A stretch of DNA of 64,000 bases from Volucribacter psittacicida (GCF_004339025.1 NZ_SMFT01000001.1:186001-250000); one strand, 5' to 3'. Counted from the first letter of the stretch, positions 28,386 to 41,859 are shown. Translations and numbers: made by a program. The notes: generated from the sequence alone by a model not told the origin.

Positions 28386-29861
28386 TTAAAGCAATGGGCT
28401 AAATAAGAAAAAGATTTTTTCTACAATGCGTGAATAAAGGGAGCGAGTTTTCCATTGCTGATAATCAAGTAGGGAGGCTGTTTGTAGATAATTTTCGTGT
28501 AATATCGCAATTTCATTGGCAAAACTTTTGTCTTCAACCACCATAGTGACTTCAAAATTAAGCATAAAGCTACGCATATCCATATTTACTGTCCCCACTA
28601 ATGCCAGTTTGTTATCAATTAGCATACTTTTTGTATGCAGTAAGCCTTTTTCAAATTGGTAAATTTTTACCCCAACGGATAATAATTCATCAAAGAAACT
28701 GCGACTTGCCCATTTGACCATAACTGAGTCATTGCGTTTTGGAATGATTAAATTCACTTCAACCCCTCGCAAGGCAGCAATGCGTAATGCTTCAACAATG
28801 CCATGGCTTGGTACAAAATAAGGTGTGGTAATGGTAATGCTTTTGCGTGCGGAAAAAATGGCTAAGGACAGGGATTGTGCCATAAGATCATCAGGAAAGC
28901 TCGGTCCCGAGGCGATCAGTTGGACAGCGTGTGAATGGCTTTGGCTATTGGTTATCTCTGGGCAGGCTGGAAGAATTAATGGCAGGGCTTTTTCGCTTTC
29001 AATTTCCCAATCCCACGCATGCAGGGCATTAAGTAGTGAAGACACCGGCCCTGTAATGCGTACCATAATATCGATCCATTTACCCACATGGGCATCTTGT
29101 TTGAAACAGCTTGGATCAACCATATTCATACTTCCTGTGTAAGCAATTTGATTATCGATCACAATAATTTTGCGGTGCTGTCTGAGATCAATACGGCGTA
29201 GGAAAACCCGTAATAGGCTGACATGTAACGCTTCGGTAATTTCAATACCTTGTTGTCGCATATACTGATAATTTTGGCTTTTAAAGAAAGCACGGCTGCC
29301 CACAGAATCTAATAAAATATGAATGGCAACGCCACGCTGGCGAGCTTTAACTAATGCCTGCATGACTTCATCAACCATACCGCCATTAAACCAAATATAA
29401 AAGGTCATATTAATACTGGTTTGTGCTTGGTTTATATCTTGGATTATGCTTTGCATAATGGATTCAGGGGTGTCATAAATATGCAATTCATTACCTAGTA
29501 CACAAGGAATACCGAGGCGATTTTGGGCAAGCTCAAAAATAGGCTTGTATAGCAAATTATTGTTGGTATTGATTAAATGTCCACAGGTTTTAAATTGTTC
29601 AAACCAAGCCATAAATTTAGGCTGGAGCTTTTTAAAGCTATTACCTCGTCTTTTGCCTAAATTAATTTCCCCAATAACTAAATAAGCCAAAATACCAACG
29701 ATAGGGATAAGATAGACGATCATTAACCAAGAGAGGGTAGCGGACACCGATTGCTTTTTGGTAATTAAGCGAAAGGTAATGGTAACGGTTAATGTCCACA
29801 TAATAACAGGGATAATGTAGGGAACAAGGTAATCAAAGATTTGCTCAAAGGAAATATTCAT
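28386..29861 (-). CDS. cls: Cardiolipin synthase
   Basis: A phospholipase D-family enzyme making cardiolipin from two phosphatidylglycerols at the inner membrane. It has two N-terminal helices (about 12-30 and 40-60), then two HKD motifs: HRKIIVIDNQIAYTGSMN and HTKSMLIDNKLALVGTVNMD. The 491-residue length matches ClsA. I chose ATG 29861 because the longer frame starts with TTG at 29876. It is 38 bp upstream of the phosphatase gene and may be co-transcribed with it. Confidence 0.94.
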   Translation of the reverse strand: MNISFEQIFDYLVPYIIPVIMWTLTVTITFRLITKKQSVSATLSWLMIVYLIPIVGILAYLVIGEINLGKRRGNSFKKLQPKFMAWFEQFKTCGHLINTNNNLLYKPIFELAQNRLGIPCVLGNELHIYDTPESIMQSIIQDINQAQTSINMTFYIWFNGGMVDEVMQALVKARQRGVAIHILLDSVGSRAFFKSQNYQYMRQQGIEITEALHVSLLRVFLRRIDLRQHRKIIVIDNQIAYTGSMNMVDPSCFKQDAHVGKWIDIMVRITGPVSSLLNALHAWDWEIESEKALPLILPACPEITNSQSHSHAVQLIASGPSFPDDLMAQSLSLAIFSARKSITITTPYFVPSHGIVEALRIAALRGVEVNLIIPKRNDSVMVKWASRSFFDELLSVGVKIYQFEKGLLHTKSMLIDNKLALVGTVNMDMRSFMLNFEVTMVVEDKSFANEIAILHENYLQTASLLDYQQWKTRSLYSRIVEKIFFLFSPLL

Positions 29862-29905
29862 ATTATGCTTAGCCAACTATTACAACGAATAAGATTAATG
29901 ATTAA

Positions 29906-30562
29906 ATGTTTGACATTGTATTTTCACATCGGGATTTTATTATAATTAATAAGCCTTGTGCAATCAGCGTGCATAAAGATGATCAAGAAACAGGTCTGAC
30001 CACTTTGTTAGCTCGTCAATTAGGAAAAGAAAAGTTATGGTTGGTTCATCGCTTAGATAAGATAACCTCAGGTTTATTAATTTTTGCCTTAAATGTTGAG
30101 GCGGCAAGGGAGCTTTCTCGTTTATTTGCGGAGCATCGTATTCATAAAACCTATTTGGCATTATCGGATCATAAACCGCATAAAAAACAGGGAACCATTA
30201 TTGGCGATATGAAAAAAGCGAGAGCAGGAGCTTGGAAATTATTGAGAAGTCGAGAGCAACCTGCTATTACCCGTTTTTATAGCTTAAGCATTGTTCCTTG
30301 TTTACGTTTATTTGTGCTAAAGCCACAAACAGGCAAAACTCATCAAATTAGAGTGGCAATGAAAAGTTTAGGCAGTCCTATTTTGGGAGATAGCCTATAT
30401 GGAAATAAAGTAAAAACAGACCGCACTTATTTGCACGCTTTTAAACTCGCCTTTGAATATTTAGGGCAGCCCATCGTAGTAAGTTGTTTACCTCAGCAAG
30501 GGGAGCATTGGCAACAACCAGAAGTTGCACAACAAATTCTTTCTTTAATAGAAAAAACGTGA
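29906..30562 (+). CDS. RluA-family RNA pseudouridine synthase
   Basis: A 218-residue pseudouridine synthase without an S4 domain. It has INKPCAISVHKD (motif I), the catalytic aspartate in VHRLDKITSGLLIFA (motif II), HKTYLAL, and the C-terminal KPQTGKTHQIRVAMKSLGSPILGDSLYG. The target RNA is not determined. It is divergent from cls with only 44 bp between. Confidence 0.9.
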   Translation: MFDIVFSHRDFIIINKPCAISVHKDDQETGLTTLLARQLGKEKLWLVHRLDKITSGLLIFALNVEAARELSRLFAEHRIHKTYLALSDHKPHKKQGTIIGDMKKARAGAWKLLRSREQPAITRFYSLSIVPCLRLFVLKPQTGKTHQIRVAMKSLGSPILGDSLYGNKVKTDRTYLHAFKLAFEYLGQPIVVSCLPQQGEHWQQPEVAQQILSLIEKT

Positions 30563-30619
30563 TTTTTTAATTATTTAGTATTATCATTAAAGCAATTTTA
30601 TAAAATCTTAAACGAGACT

Positions 30620-30679
30620 ATGAATATAACAGGAATTTTTGATAAGGTTAGCAATAGATATTTTGGCTTTTTGGCTTGA
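30620..30679 (+). CDS. Leader peptide of the pheST attenuator
   Basis: A 19-codon open frame, MNITGIFDKVSNRYFGFLA, with three Phe codons (two close together at the end), followed about 47 bases later by a strong terminator and then pheS. This is the arrangement of Phe attenuation: stalling at Phe codons when charged tRNA-Phe is scarce would favour read-through. It is too short for normal gene finding. The ribosome site before ATG 30620 is poor (CGAGACT). Confidence 0.7.
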   Translation: MNITGIFDKVSNRYFGFLA

Positions 30680-30726
30680 TAAAGTCATTGAGGCAATCAG
30701 TTTGTTAACCTAAAGATTCAAACTGT

Positions 30727-30752
30727 AAGCCTCCATTTTGGAGGCTTTTTTC
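30727..30752 (+). terminator. Attenuator terminator upstream of pheS
   Basis: AAGCCTCCA/TGGAGGCTT stem with short TTT loop and a T run, lying between the leader peptide and pheS rather than after a gene. Confidence 0.85.
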
Positions 30753-30777
30753 TTGTCGTAGATCATTTATTATTTAG

Positions 30778-31776
<999 letters not shown>

Positions 31777-31794
31777 TTTTAGGTGGAGAGATAA

Positions 31795-34182
31795 ATGAAA
31801 TTCAGTGAGTTATGGGTTCGTGAGTGGGTTAATCCAGCAATGACCACCGAACAATTATGCGAACAAATTACTATGCTTGGCTTAGAAGTTGATGATGTTG
31901 CCAATGTGGCTGGCGAGTTTACAGGTGTAGTCGTTGGCGAGGTAGTCGCTTGTGAAAAACACCCTGATGCCGATAAATTACGGGTTACCAAAGTCAATGT
32001 GGGCAGTGAAAGATTATTAGATATTGTTTGTGGTGCCCCAAACTGTCGTCAAGGGCTTAAAGTGGCTTGTGCCGTTGATGGTGCAGTGCTGCCTGGCAAT
32101 TTTAAGATCAAGAAAACCAAATTGCGTGGACAACCTTCCGAAGGTATGCTTTGTTCTTATAGTGAACTAGGTATCACAGAGGATCATGATGGCATTATTG
32201 AATTGCCAGTTGATGCCCCTATTGGTACGGATTTACGCCAATATTTACAGCTTGATGATAAGAGCATTGAAATTAGCTTGACGCCTAATCGTGCCGATTG
32301 TTTAAGTATTTCAGGTATCGCTCGTGAGCTTGGTGTCGCTAATAAACTTTCGCTAAATCCACCGCACTTTAATGCCTGTGAGCAGAGTTCGAGTGAAAAG
32401 GTACAAATTGAGGTACAAGCACCAGAGGCTTGCCCACGTTATTTATTGCGTGCCATTCAAGGCGTGAATGTTAAAGCTCATTCGCCTGTATGGTTAAAAG
32501 AAAAATTACGCCGTTGTGGTATTCGTTCCATTGATCCAATTGTGGATGTTACCAATTATGTGTTATTAGAGTTAGGTCAACCAATGCACGCCTTTGATGC
32601 CGCTAAAGTTGCCCAACCTGTGCAAGTGCGTTTAGCAAAAGAGGGCGAGTTATTAACCCTTTTAGACGGCAATCAAGTGAGCTTACAACCTAACACCTTA
32701 ATTATTGCTGATCAGAAAGGTCCATTAGCAATGGCGGGGATCTTTGGTGGTAAAGAGAGTGGCGTGAATAGCGAAACTCAAGATATTTTATTAGAATCCG
32801 CTTTCTTTGCCCCATTAGCCATTACAGGACGAGCTCGTCAATATGGTTTGCATACAGATTCTTCACATCGTTTTGAACGTGGTGTTGATTTTACTTTACA
32901 ACATCAAGCGATGGAGCGAGCAACAGCCTTGATTATTGAGATTTGTGGTGGGCAAGCAGGCGAAATTTGTGAAGTGGTTAATCAACAATATTTACCAACC
33001 TCTCATCAAGTGAGCTTACGCCGCAGTCAATTAGATAAGGTGTTAGGCCATCATATCGCTACTGAAACCGTAACCGATATTTTTGAACGTTTAGGCTTTA
33101 AGCCATCATACGCTGATGAATCTTGGACGATCACTTCGCCTTCATGGCGTTTTGATATTGCCATTGAAGAAGATTTGATTGAAGAAGTCGCTCGTATTTA
33201 TGGCTATAACAATATTCCTAATCAAGCACCATTAGCCCATTTAACCATGGGGCAACATCGTGAATCTGATGTTGATATTGAACAAATCAAAACGGCTTTA
33301 GTGGCAAATGATTTCCACGAGGCCATTACTTATAGTTTCGTTAATCCAAAGGTTCAACGATTATTGCACCCAGAACAGCCTGCTTGGATCTTACCAAATC
33401 CTATTTCCTCAGAAATGTCAGCAATGCGTGTTTCATTATTAACGGGATTATTAGAGGCTGTGCTTTATAACCAAAATCGCCAGCAAAATCGTGTGCGTTT
33501 ATTTGAAACAGGTTTACGCTTTATCCCAGATAGCCAAGCGGAATTTGGTATTCGCCAAGAGCTTGTGTTTTCGGCAATTATGACTGGCGCAAGATTAAAT
33601 GAGCATTGGACAGGTAAATCAGAAAATTCCGATTTCTTTGATTTAAAAGGCTATTTAGAAAATATTTTGGCCTTAACCAGTGTGGCAAATAAAGTGAAAT
33701 TTGTGGCAAAAACCTATCCGGCTTTCCACCCGGGACAATCTGCTGCCATTATGTTAGAGGGGCAAGAAATTGGTTTTATTGGGCAAATCCACCCAAGCAT
33801 TACCCAAAAGTTGGGATTAAATGGCAAAGTCTTTGCCTGTGAAGTCATTGTAAGAGCCATTGCTCATCGTGATGTTGCTAATGCAAAAGAAATTTCACGT
33901 TTCCCATCAAATCGCCGAGATTTAGCGGTGGTTGTGCAACAAGATATTGCGGCATCTGATGTCCTCGAAGTTTGTCGTGAGGTGGCTGGAGAGAAATTGG
34001 CACAAATTAACTTATTTGATGTTTATCAAGGCACTGGGGTTGCAGAAGGGCATAAGAGCCTAGCAATAAGTTTAATTATTCAAGATAGTGAAAAAACTCT
34101 CGGTGACGAAGAAATTAATGCTGTCATTAGCCAAGTGGTTACCGAATTAAAACAACGTTTTAACGCCTATTTGAGGGATTAA
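31795..34182 (+). CDS. pheT: Phenylalanine-tRNA ligase beta subunit
   Basis: The 795-residue beta subunit. The order is: N-terminal tRNA-binding (EMAP-type) domain with [18 protein letters not shown], the B3/B4 editing domain, the B5 domain, a catalytic-like core, and the C-terminal ferredoxin-fold anticodon domain beginning [14 protein letters not shown]. It edits mischarged tyrosine and binds the tRNA. The start ATG 31795 has AGGTGGAG before it. An uptake signal is at about 32361. Confidence 0.98.
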   Translation: MKFSELWVREWVNPAMTTEQLCEQITMLGLEVDDVANVAGEFTGVVVGEVVACEKHPDADKLRVTKVNVGSERLLDIVCGAPNCRQGLKVACAVDGAVLPGNFKIKKTKLRGQPSEGMLCSYSELGITEDHDGIIELPVDAPIGTDLRQYLQLDDKSIEISLTPNRADCLSISGIARELGVANKLSLNPPHFNACEQSSSEKVQIEVQAPEACPRYLLRAIQGVNVKAHSPVWLKEKLRRCGIRSIDPIVDVTNYVLLELGQPMHAFDAAKVAQPVQVRLAKEGELLTLLDGNQVSLQPNTLIIADQKGPLAMAGIFGGKESGVNSETQDILLESAFFAPLAITGRARQYGLHTDSSHRFERGVDFTLQHQAMERATALIIEICGGQAGEICEVVNQQYLPTSHQVSLRRSQLDKVLGHHIATETVTDIFERLGFKPSYADESWTITSPSWRFDIAIEEDLIEEVARIYGYNNIPNQAPLAHLTMGQHRESDVDIEQIKTALVANDFHEAITYSFVNPKVQRLLHPEQPAWILPNPISSEMSAMRVSLLTGLLEAVLYNQNRQQNRVRLFETGLRFIPDSQAEFGIRQELVFSAIMTGARLNEHWTGKSENSDFFDLKGYLENILALTSVANKVKFVAKTYPAFHPGQSAAIMLEGQEIGFIGQIHPSITQKLGLNGKVFACEVIVRAIAHRDVANAKEISRFPSNRRDLAVVVQQDIAASDVLEVCREVAGEKLAQINLFDVYQGTGVAEGHKSLAISLIIQDSEKTLGDEEINAVISQVVTELKQRFNAYLRD

Positions 34183-34185
34183 GCC

Positions 34186-34476
34186 ATGACATTAACAAAA
34201 GTAGAAATCGCTGAGAATTTAATGGAAAAATTTAATCTCAGCAAGCGTCAAGCAAAAGCACTTGTGGAAAGTTTTTTTGAGGAAATTCGTACCGCATTAG
34301 AATCTGGTATTGATGTTAAATTATCAGGATTTGGTAATTTTGAACTTAGGGATAAGGCTTCTCGCCCGGGGCGTAATCCTAAAACGGGAGAAAGTGTTGC
34401 GGTTTCTGCTCGCCGAGTGGTGGTATTTAAAGCGGGGCAAAAATTGCGTAGCCGAGTAGAAAAACAAAAAGGTTAA
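34186..34476 (+). CDS. ihfA: Integration host factor alpha subunit
   Basis: A 96-residue DNA-bending protein of the HU/IHF family. The DNA-binding arm [20 protein letters not shown] with the intercalating Pro and the [11 protein letters not shown] motif are present. It pairs with IhfB and acts in recombination, replication and transcription. It follows pheT by 3 bp, the same order as in other gammaproteobacteria. Confidence 0.97.
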   Translation: MTLTKVEIAENLMEKFNLSKRQAKALVESFFEEIRTALESGIDVKLSGFGNFELRDKASRPGRNPKTGESVAVSARRVVVFKAGQKLRSRVEKQKG

Positions 34477-34508
34477 TTTTCCTTTACTCAGCAAAAATAT
34501 CCTCGTTT

Positions 34509-34615
34509 TATAGTCGTTTTGATTTGAAATAAAACAAGATGGTACGCCGAAGACAGTACAAATAGTGCAGAGAGGCGTACCAATATTGTCTTATTTTAAA
34601 GTAAAACGCCTCTCT
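34509..34615 (-). repeat. Palindromic dispersed repeat, full-length copy (reverse)
   Basis: Begins TATAGTCGTTTTGATTTGAA, has GGTACGCCGAAGACAGTACA in the middle, and ends TTTTAAAGTAAAACGCCTCTCTA. The right end is changed (AGAGGC replaces the expected bases on both sides of the stem, so base pairing is altered). It fills the space between ihfA and nlpC, 20 bp before the nlpC start. Confidence 0.85.
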
Positions 34616-34635
34616 ATTTTATGACGGAGAATTCT

Positions 34636-35154
34636 ATGCAATACCTTAGGCAAGGACGAAATTATTTAAAATTATTGTCTTTTTTGACCGCTCTTTCTAC
34701 CTTAGTGGCTTGTTCATCGTCAAATCATGAAGATTATTCGGAGAATAATCCTATGAGTTATCAGGGATCATTAAATGATCCCATTATGACCATTGCATTA
34801 CTTAGTGAACAACAACGGGAGTGGGCTGGCACAAGATATCGCCTTGGTGGCAATAGCCGTCAAGGTATTGACTGTTCTGGTTTTGTCCAAGTTACCTTTC
34901 AACATCGTTTTGGTATTCAATTACCACGAATGACCACAGAACAGGTTAAACAAGGCAGAGCAGTGGCTAAACACGAAATACAAACAGGCGATCTGGTCTT
35001 TTTTAAAACAGGACGAGGGCCAAACGGCTATCATGTGGGGATTTATGTGAAAGAGGATAAATTTTTACACGCCTCAACCAAAGGTGGCGTGATTTATTCT
35101 TCCCTTAATAGCCCTTATTGGCGTAAGGCTTATTGGCAAGCAAGACGCATTTAA
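34636..35154 (+). CDS. nlpC: NlpC/P60-family peptidoglycan hydrolase lipoprotein
   Basis: A 172-residue lipoprotein: a signal with LSTLVACSSSN (lipobox Cys about 26), then an NlpC/P60 cysteine peptidase domain. The catalytic Cys is in GIDCSGFVQ, the first His in YHVGIYV and the third polar residue in KFLHAST. It likely cleaves peptide cross-links in the periplasm. ATG 34636 is preferred over 34621 because GGAG lies 7 bases upstream. Same neighbour as in H. influenzae (after ihfA). Confidence 0.9.
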   Translation: MQYLRQGRNYLKLLSFLTALSTLVACSSSNHEDYSENNPMSYQGSLNDPIMTIALLSEQQREWAGTRYRLGGNSRQGIDCSGFVQVTFQHRFGIQLPRMTTEQVKQGRAVAKHEIQTGDLVFFKTGRGPNGYHVGIYVKEDKFLHASTKGGVIYSSLNSPYWRKAYWQARRI

Positions 35155-35168
35155 CCATTAGGAAAATT

Positions 35169-36476
35169 ATGCAATATTCACAATTAAACGCAAATTCGCC
35201 ACTCAATGAGTGGCTTTGTTATTTAGAACAACAACATTATAAGCCTATTGATCTCGGCTTAGATCGTGTAGCCTCTGTAGCAAAACAATTAGATTTATTA
35301 AAACCAGCGCCATTCGTGATTACCGTTGGCGGTACCAATGGCAAAGGTACAACTTGTCGTTTACTGGAAAAATTGTTATCAGATATTGGTTTAAAAGTGG
35401 GTGTTTATTCATCGCCACATTTGATACGTTATAATGAACGAGTACGCATTGAGCAACAAGAATTATCGGATCAACAACATAGCCAATCCTTTGCTTTTAT
35501 TGAACAAAACCGAAATCAATCGCTAACCTATTTTGAGTTTTCTACCTTATCCGCTCTGCATTTGTTTAAGCAAGCTAAACTTGATGTTGTGATTTTAGAA
35601 GTGGGATTAGGCGGACGTTTAGATGCAACCAATATCGTTGATGCGGATATTGCAGTTATCACATCCATCGATATTGATCATACGGATTTTTTAGGGGCAG
35701 AAAGAGAACAAATCGGTTTTGAAAAAGCGGGGATTTTTCGTGCTAACAAACCTGTGGTCATTGGTGAAAAAGATATTCCGCAGTCAATGTTAAACTATGC
35801 CCAGCAATTAGGTTGTAAGCTTGCTTGTCGTGATCAACAATGGCATTTTCAACAACAAGGCAATACTTGGTATTGGCAAAATCAGCATACTCGCTTAGCA
35901 CATTTACCATTATGCCAAATTCCTTTAGCTAATGCCGCCACCGCATTAGCGGTATTAAGTTATCTGCCTTATGTTATTCCAGACAACGTCATTTATCAGG
36001 CATTACAAAATGTCCAATTAACAGGGCGTTTTCAATATTTAACGGCTAAACAGCAACAACGATTAGCACAAAAATTTGCTCAACAAGATTTACCACAAAT
36101 AATTTTAGATGTCGCACATAATCCCCACGCAGCTCGTTACTTGGCAGAAAAATTACAAGCAATAAAGACACAACACAGGAACAGCAAAATTGTCGCCATT
36201 TGTGGTATTTTGCAAGATAAAGACAGCCAAGGTATTTTTAAACCCTTATTACCAGTGCTCGATCAATGGTATTGCTTGAGTTTGCAAGGGACAAGAGGGC
36301 AGTCAGCCCAACAGTTACAGAAAAACTTACAATCTCTCGCTAAGGTTGATAGCTATTGTGTGGAAACTATGACACAAGCACTAGCAATGGCGTTAAAAAA
36401 TAGCCAAGCTCAGGATTATCTTATTATCTTTGGCTCTTTTTATACGGTGGCGGAGTTATTGGGGTTGTTTGAGTAG
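35169..36476 (+). CDS. folC: Bifunctional folylpolyglutamate synthase/dihydrofolate synthase
   Basis: FolC adds glutamate to dihydropteroate and to folates. The 435 residues contain the Mur-ligase-like ATP loop TVGGTNGKGTTCR, the SSPHLIRYNERVRI segment, ILEVGLGGRLDATN, and ITSIDIDHTDFLG, then the C-terminal domain with ILDVAHNPHAARYL. The open frame extends into nlpC, but ATG 35169 after TTAGGAAAA matches the family. Confidence 0.96.
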   Translation: MQYSQLNANSPLNEWLCYLEQQHYKPIDLGLDRVASVAKQLDLLKPAPFVITVGGTNGKGTTCRLLEKLLSDIGLKVGVYSSPHLIRYNERVRIEQQELSDQQHSQSFAFIEQNRNQSLTYFEFSTLSALHLFKQAKLDVVILEVGLGGRLDATNIVDADIAVITSIDIDHTDFLGAEREQIGFEKAGIFRANKPVVIGEKDIPQSMLNYAQQLGCKLACRDQQWHFQQQGNTWYWQNQHTRLAHLPLCQIPLANAATALAVLSYLPYVIPDNVIYQALQNVQLTGRFQYLTAKQQQRLAQKFAQQDLPQIILDVAHNPHAARYLAEKLQAIKTQHRNSKIVAICGILQDKDSQGIFKPLLPVLDQWYCLSLQGTRGQSAQQLQKNLQSLAKVDSYCVETMTQALAMALKNSQAQDYLIIFGSFYTVAELLGLFE

Positions 36477-36568
36477 GTAATATCTTGCCTTTGCCAGAGC
36501 TTATCCTTTTATCAAAGAAGTAGCTTATTTTCTTTTTTTGTACAAAAAGAATGAGATAATTATTTAGT

Positions 36569-36598
36569 AAAAATCCCAACTGATCCTTGGGATTTTTT
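36569..36598. terminator. Bidirectional terminator between folC and parC
   Basis: AAAATCCCAA/TTGGGATTTT stem between two converging genes, with A and T runs on both sides. Confidence 0.85.
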
Positions 36599-36606
36599 AT
36601 TACCTA

Positions 36607-38856
36607 TTATTCTGCCTCAACAACTTCAATAGTCGCAGAACTATGTAAGCCTCTTGGTAGTTGTCCGCCTTTTCGTCCTCGTTCTGTGCGGAATTTTTGC
36701 CAGTCTTCAGGTTTTAAGGTGATTTTGCGTTTACCTGAATAGAAAACGAGTTGAGCTTGTTCTGAAATTAGCAATAATTTCACCAATAATTCTGTGCGTT
36801 GTTGAGCTGATTTCGCTGGGATATTGATAATTTTATTGCCTTTTCCTTTGCTTAACTCAGGCAGATCCTGTATAGGGAAGATTAACATTCTTCCTGCCGA
36901 AGTTAAGGCGACTAATAATGAATGATATTGTTCAATTTTTAATGGTGGCAATAATTTTGCATTATCAGGTAAATTAATAACCGCTTTACCCGCTTTATTA
37001 CGAGTAATGAGATCTTGTTGTTTACAAATAAAGCCGTAGCCTGCATCAGATGCCATTAATAATGGTTGTTGTTCATTTTCCATAATGACCTGTTCGATAC
37101 AAGCCCCGGTCGGTAAGGTTAATCTTCCTGTTAGCGGTTCGCCTTGTGAGCGAGCGGAAGGTAAACTTAAGGGTTCTAAAGCATAGCTGCGACCTGTGCT
37201 ATCCATAAAAATCACAGGTTGGTTACTTTTCCCATAAGCATGGGCAAGGTATTTATCGCCCGCTTTATAGTTTAAGCCTTGCACATCAATATCATGCCCT
37301 TTGGCGCAGCGTACCCAACCCATTTCGGATAAGATAACGGTAACAGGTTCCGCTGGCGTCATATCACTTTCGGCAATGGCTTTCGCCTCCGCACGTTCAA
37401 TTAATGGCGAACGGCGTGGGCTGGCGTAAGTTTTAGCATCTTGTTGAATTTCTTGTTTAATCAGTTGATTAAGGCGTTGTTGCGAGGATAAAATTTTTTC
37501 TAAATTTGACCGCTCTTTGGCTAAATTATCTTGTTCTGCTTGTAATTCTTGTTCTTCCAATTTGGCTAAATGGCGTAAACGTAGGTTTAAAATCGCTTCG
37601 GCTTGCTGTTCGGAAAGGTTAAACCTTGTCATTAAGACGGATTTTGGTTCATCTTCATAACGGATAATTTGGATCACTTCATCAATATTTAGAAAGGCGA
37701 TCATTAAACCTTGCAAAATATGCAATCGGCCTAGCACTTTTTCTAAGCGATATTGTAAGCGTCTCGTTACCGTTGTGCGGCGAAAATCTAGCCATTCATT
37801 GAGAATTTGTACTAAATTTTTTACCGCAGGTTTGTTATCTAGACCGATCATATTCATATTGACACGGTAGCTTTTTTCTAAATCCGTAGAGGCAAATAAA
37901 TGGCTCATTAAAGCCTCAATATCTACTCGATTAGAACGTGGTACGATGACTAAACGCACAGGGTTTTCGTGATCTGATTCATCACGAATATCTTCTACCA
38001 TTGGCAATTTTTTATTGGTTATCATTTCGCCAATTTGTGCCATAACTTTTGCAGGCGAGGCTTGATGAGGTAAGGCGGTGATAATAATTTCGCCTTCTTC
38101 TTTTTTCCACACCGCACGCATTTTAATGGAGCCACGACCTTGTTCATAAATTTTGCGAATATCGTTTTTGTTAGAAATAATTTCCGCTTCAGTCGGGTAA
38201 TCAGGGCCTTGCACAAGGGTTAAGAGATCCTCGAGGGTCGCTTGAGGATTGTCCAATAACATGATGGTGGCTTGAGCAATTTCGTTCAGATTATGGGGAG
38301 GAATATCCGTTGCCATACCCACTGCAATACCTGTTGTGCCATTTAATAAAATATGGGGTAGGCGAGCAGGTAAATATTGTGGTTCGGCTAATGTACCGTC
38401 AAAGTTGGCTTGATAATCTACTGTACCTTGTCCAAGTTCAGCTAAGAGGATTTCTGCAATTTTGGCTAAGCGAGATTCCGTATAACGCATTGCCGCAAAG
38501 GATTTAGGATCATCAGGCGCCCCCCAGTTGCCTTGTCCATCAATTAATGGATAGCGATAGGAAAAGGGTTGTGCCATTAATACCATGGCTTCATAGCAAG
38601 CACTATCGCCATGGGGGTGGAATTTACCTAACACATCACCAACGGTACGAGCAGATTTTTTATATTTCGCTGTGGCATTAAGCCCTAATTCAGACATGGC
38701 ATAAACAATACGTCGTTGAACAGGTTTTAGCCCATCGCCGATAAAGGGCAAGGCACGATCCATAATGACGTACATAGAATAGTTTAGATAAGCACTCTCG
38801 GTAAATGTGCGCAATGGCATTTGCTCAATGCCGTCATAGTTTATCTGGGTTGTCAT
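36607..38856 (-). CDS. parC: DNA topoisomerase IV subunit A
   Basis: The 749-residue cleavage subunit that decatenates daughter chromosomes. The QRDR region is [26 protein letters not shown] (residues about 62-87) with wild-type-looking Ser/Glu positions (GDS...E), and the active-site Tyr is in [10 protein letters not shown]-terminal beta-propeller domain follows. It lies 57 bp downstream of parE in the same direction. Confidence 0.98.
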   Translation of the reverse strand: MTTQINYDGIEQMPLRTFTESAYLNYSMYVIMDRALPFIGDGLKPVQRRIVYAMSELGLNATAKYKKSARTVGDVLGKFHPHGDSACYEAMVLMAQPFSYRYPLIDGQGNWGAPDDPKSFAAMRYTESRLAKIAEILLAELGQGTVDYQANFDGTLAEPQYLPARLPHILLNGTTGIAVGMATDIPPHNLNEIAQATIMLLDNPQATLEDLLTLVQGPDYPTEAEIISNKNDIRKIYEQGRGSIKMRAVWKKEEGEIIITALPHQASPAKVMAQIGEMITNKKLPMVEDIRDESDHENPVRLVIVPRSNRVDIEALMSHLFASTDLEKSYRVNMNMIGLDNKPAVKNLVQILNEWLDFRRTTVTRRLQYRLEKVLGRLHILQGLMIAFLNIDEVIQIIRYEDEPKSVLMTRFNLSEQQAEAILNLRLRHLAKLEEQELQAEQDNLAKERSNLEKILSSQQRLNQLIKQEIQQDAKTYASPRRSPLIERAEAKAIAESDMTPAEPVTVILSEMGWVRCAKGHDIDVQGLNYKAGDKYLAHAYGKSNQPVIFMDSTGRSYALEPLSLPSARSQGEPLTGRLTLPTGACIEQVIMENEQQPLLMASDAGYGFICKQQDLITRNKAGKAVINLPDNAKLLPPLKIEQYHSLLVALTSAGRMLIFPIQDLPELSKGKGNKIINIPAKSAQQRTELLVKLLLISEQAQLVFYSGKRKITLKPEDWQKFRTERGRKGGQLPRGLHSSATIEVVEAE

Positions 38857-38913
38857 AATTAATTTTATCTTTAACTTGTTTATTCAATGATTATTAATGC
38901 CAAAAGTGTTCAG

Positions 38914-40815
<1,902 letters not shown>

Positions 40816-40916
40816 TTATTGCCAAAAAATTGGAGCGATTTTAACAAAAAATTGGTTGAGAGTGAACTTGTGTCAGTGATTTTGGTTGGGAGATGAGTAG
40901 GTGATGTTATTTGGTA

Positions 40917-40994
40917 CAAAGTGCGGTTGGTTTTGAGATTTTTTGCTGTTATTTCTCCGTCTTCGTTAATGGTTTTCGCCGTTGGCGACTTACT
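40917..40994 (+). repeat. Dispersed repeat, copy 2
   Basis: It begins AAAGTGCGGTTGGTTTTGAG and contains CTGTTATTTCTCCGT and CCGTTGGCGACTTACT, matching 4974-5054. Immediately after comes a small hairpin (TACTTTCTTTG...AAAGAAAGTA). The 585-bp gap 40801-41385 holds this repeat, the insertion remnant at 41085-41335 and nothing else I recognise. Confidence 0.6.
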
Positions 40995-41084
40995 TTCTTT
41001 GCTCGTGTAAAGAAAGTAGGCAAAGAAATATTCCCCTAGAAAAAGCTCTTATCTGATTTGACCTCAAAAATTTAGACTTATTTT

Positions 41085-41335
41085 ATCAACGGCTGAATAA
41101 TTATACGCCACAGGGCTTATTCATTTTATATAAAGGATTAATAGGGCGTTATACGAGAATTAAATATTGAAAAAACAATAAATTGGTTAGAAAGCTTATT
41201 TAGTGAACTTAAGTAGTAATTAATCACAATGGATTAAATGCAATTTGTAAGGGGTTGTTTTTAAATGATTTTTTAATAAAAATAACTTTTAATAATTTGA
41301 TGGTATTATTAGCCAGTATTTTGCCCGTTACACCA
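41085..41335 (+). mobile_element. Decayed insertion sequence remnant (transposase 3' end and one terminus)
   Basis: Translated pieces (FILYKGLIGRY in one frame, LNIEKTINWLESLFSELK in another) match the same parts of the element at 57164-58083 and resemble the C-terminus of DDE transposases of the N-T-T-N-x-L-E-G-x-F-S-x-L-K type. Frames are broken by stops. The right tip is GCCCGTTACACCA. The 5' end is absent. Confidence 0.6.
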
Positions 41336-41385
41336 AAAAATATTAAGTTATCGCCACCAAATATCTGGTGGCGATATTTTGTAGA

Positions 41386-41682
41386 TTAAAAAACCTTTTT
41401 GAAAGGTTTGACAATAACTTGTTCATAAACGCCAGCACTTACATAGGGATCACTTTCGGCCCATTGTTGTGCTTGATCGAGGTTGTCAAATTGTGCGATA
41501 ACGGTGGATCCTGTGAAACCTGCTTCGCCGGGGTTTTCATCGTCAATCGCAGGTAAGGGGCCTGCGGTTAATAAGCGACCTTGTTGTTGTAATTGTTCTA
41601 AACGTGCGAGATGTTGAGGGCGAACGGCTAAACGTTGTGTTAAGCTATTTGCTTTATCTTGGGCAAAAATAATGTAGTACAT
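41386..41682 (-). CDS. yciI: YciI family protein
   Basis: A small 98-residue dimeric alpha/beta protein of unknown cellular role. YciI-like features are the N-terminal MYYIIFAQD, the conserved [20 protein letters not shown] and [19 protein letters not shown], and the [15 protein letters not shown] stretch with the conserved Asp-Pro. The frame is open to 41727, but ATG 41682 gives the family length. It is separated from yciA by two repeat copies. Confidence 0.92.
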   Translation of the reverse strand: MYYIIFAQDKANSLTQRLAVRPQHLARLEQLQQQGRLLTAGPLPAIDDENPGEAGFTGSTVIAQFDNLDQAQQWAESDPYVSAGVYEQVIVKPFKKVF

Positions 41683-41713
41683 AATGTTTCCTTTTGTTAA
41701 GTTGTGTTTTTTA

Positions 41714-41819
41714 TATAGTCGTCCCACTTTAAAATAATACAGCGTTGGTACGTCTTGCCGTACTACTTGTACTGTTTTCGACGTACCGCCTTGTCTTATT
41801 TTAAATTGAAACGACTATA
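41714..41819 (+). repeat. Palindromic dispersed repeat, full-length copy
   Basis: A 106-bp copy nearly identical to 15896-16001: starts TATAGTCGTCCCACTTTAAA and ends TTTAAATTGAAACGACTATA, with GGTACGTCTTGCCGTAC in the middle. Confidence 0.9.
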
Positions 41820-41847
41820 GTCGTTGTTCCACTTTAAAATAATTTAA
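41816..41847 (+). repeat. Left end of a second palindromic repeat copy
   Basis: TATAGTCGTTGTTCCACTTT starts on the last bases of the preceding copy, sharing the TATA. It continues AAAATAATTTAATAG and lacks a right end. The two copies are head to tail. Confidence 0.6.
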
Positions 41848-41859
41848 TAGAAAACGTCA

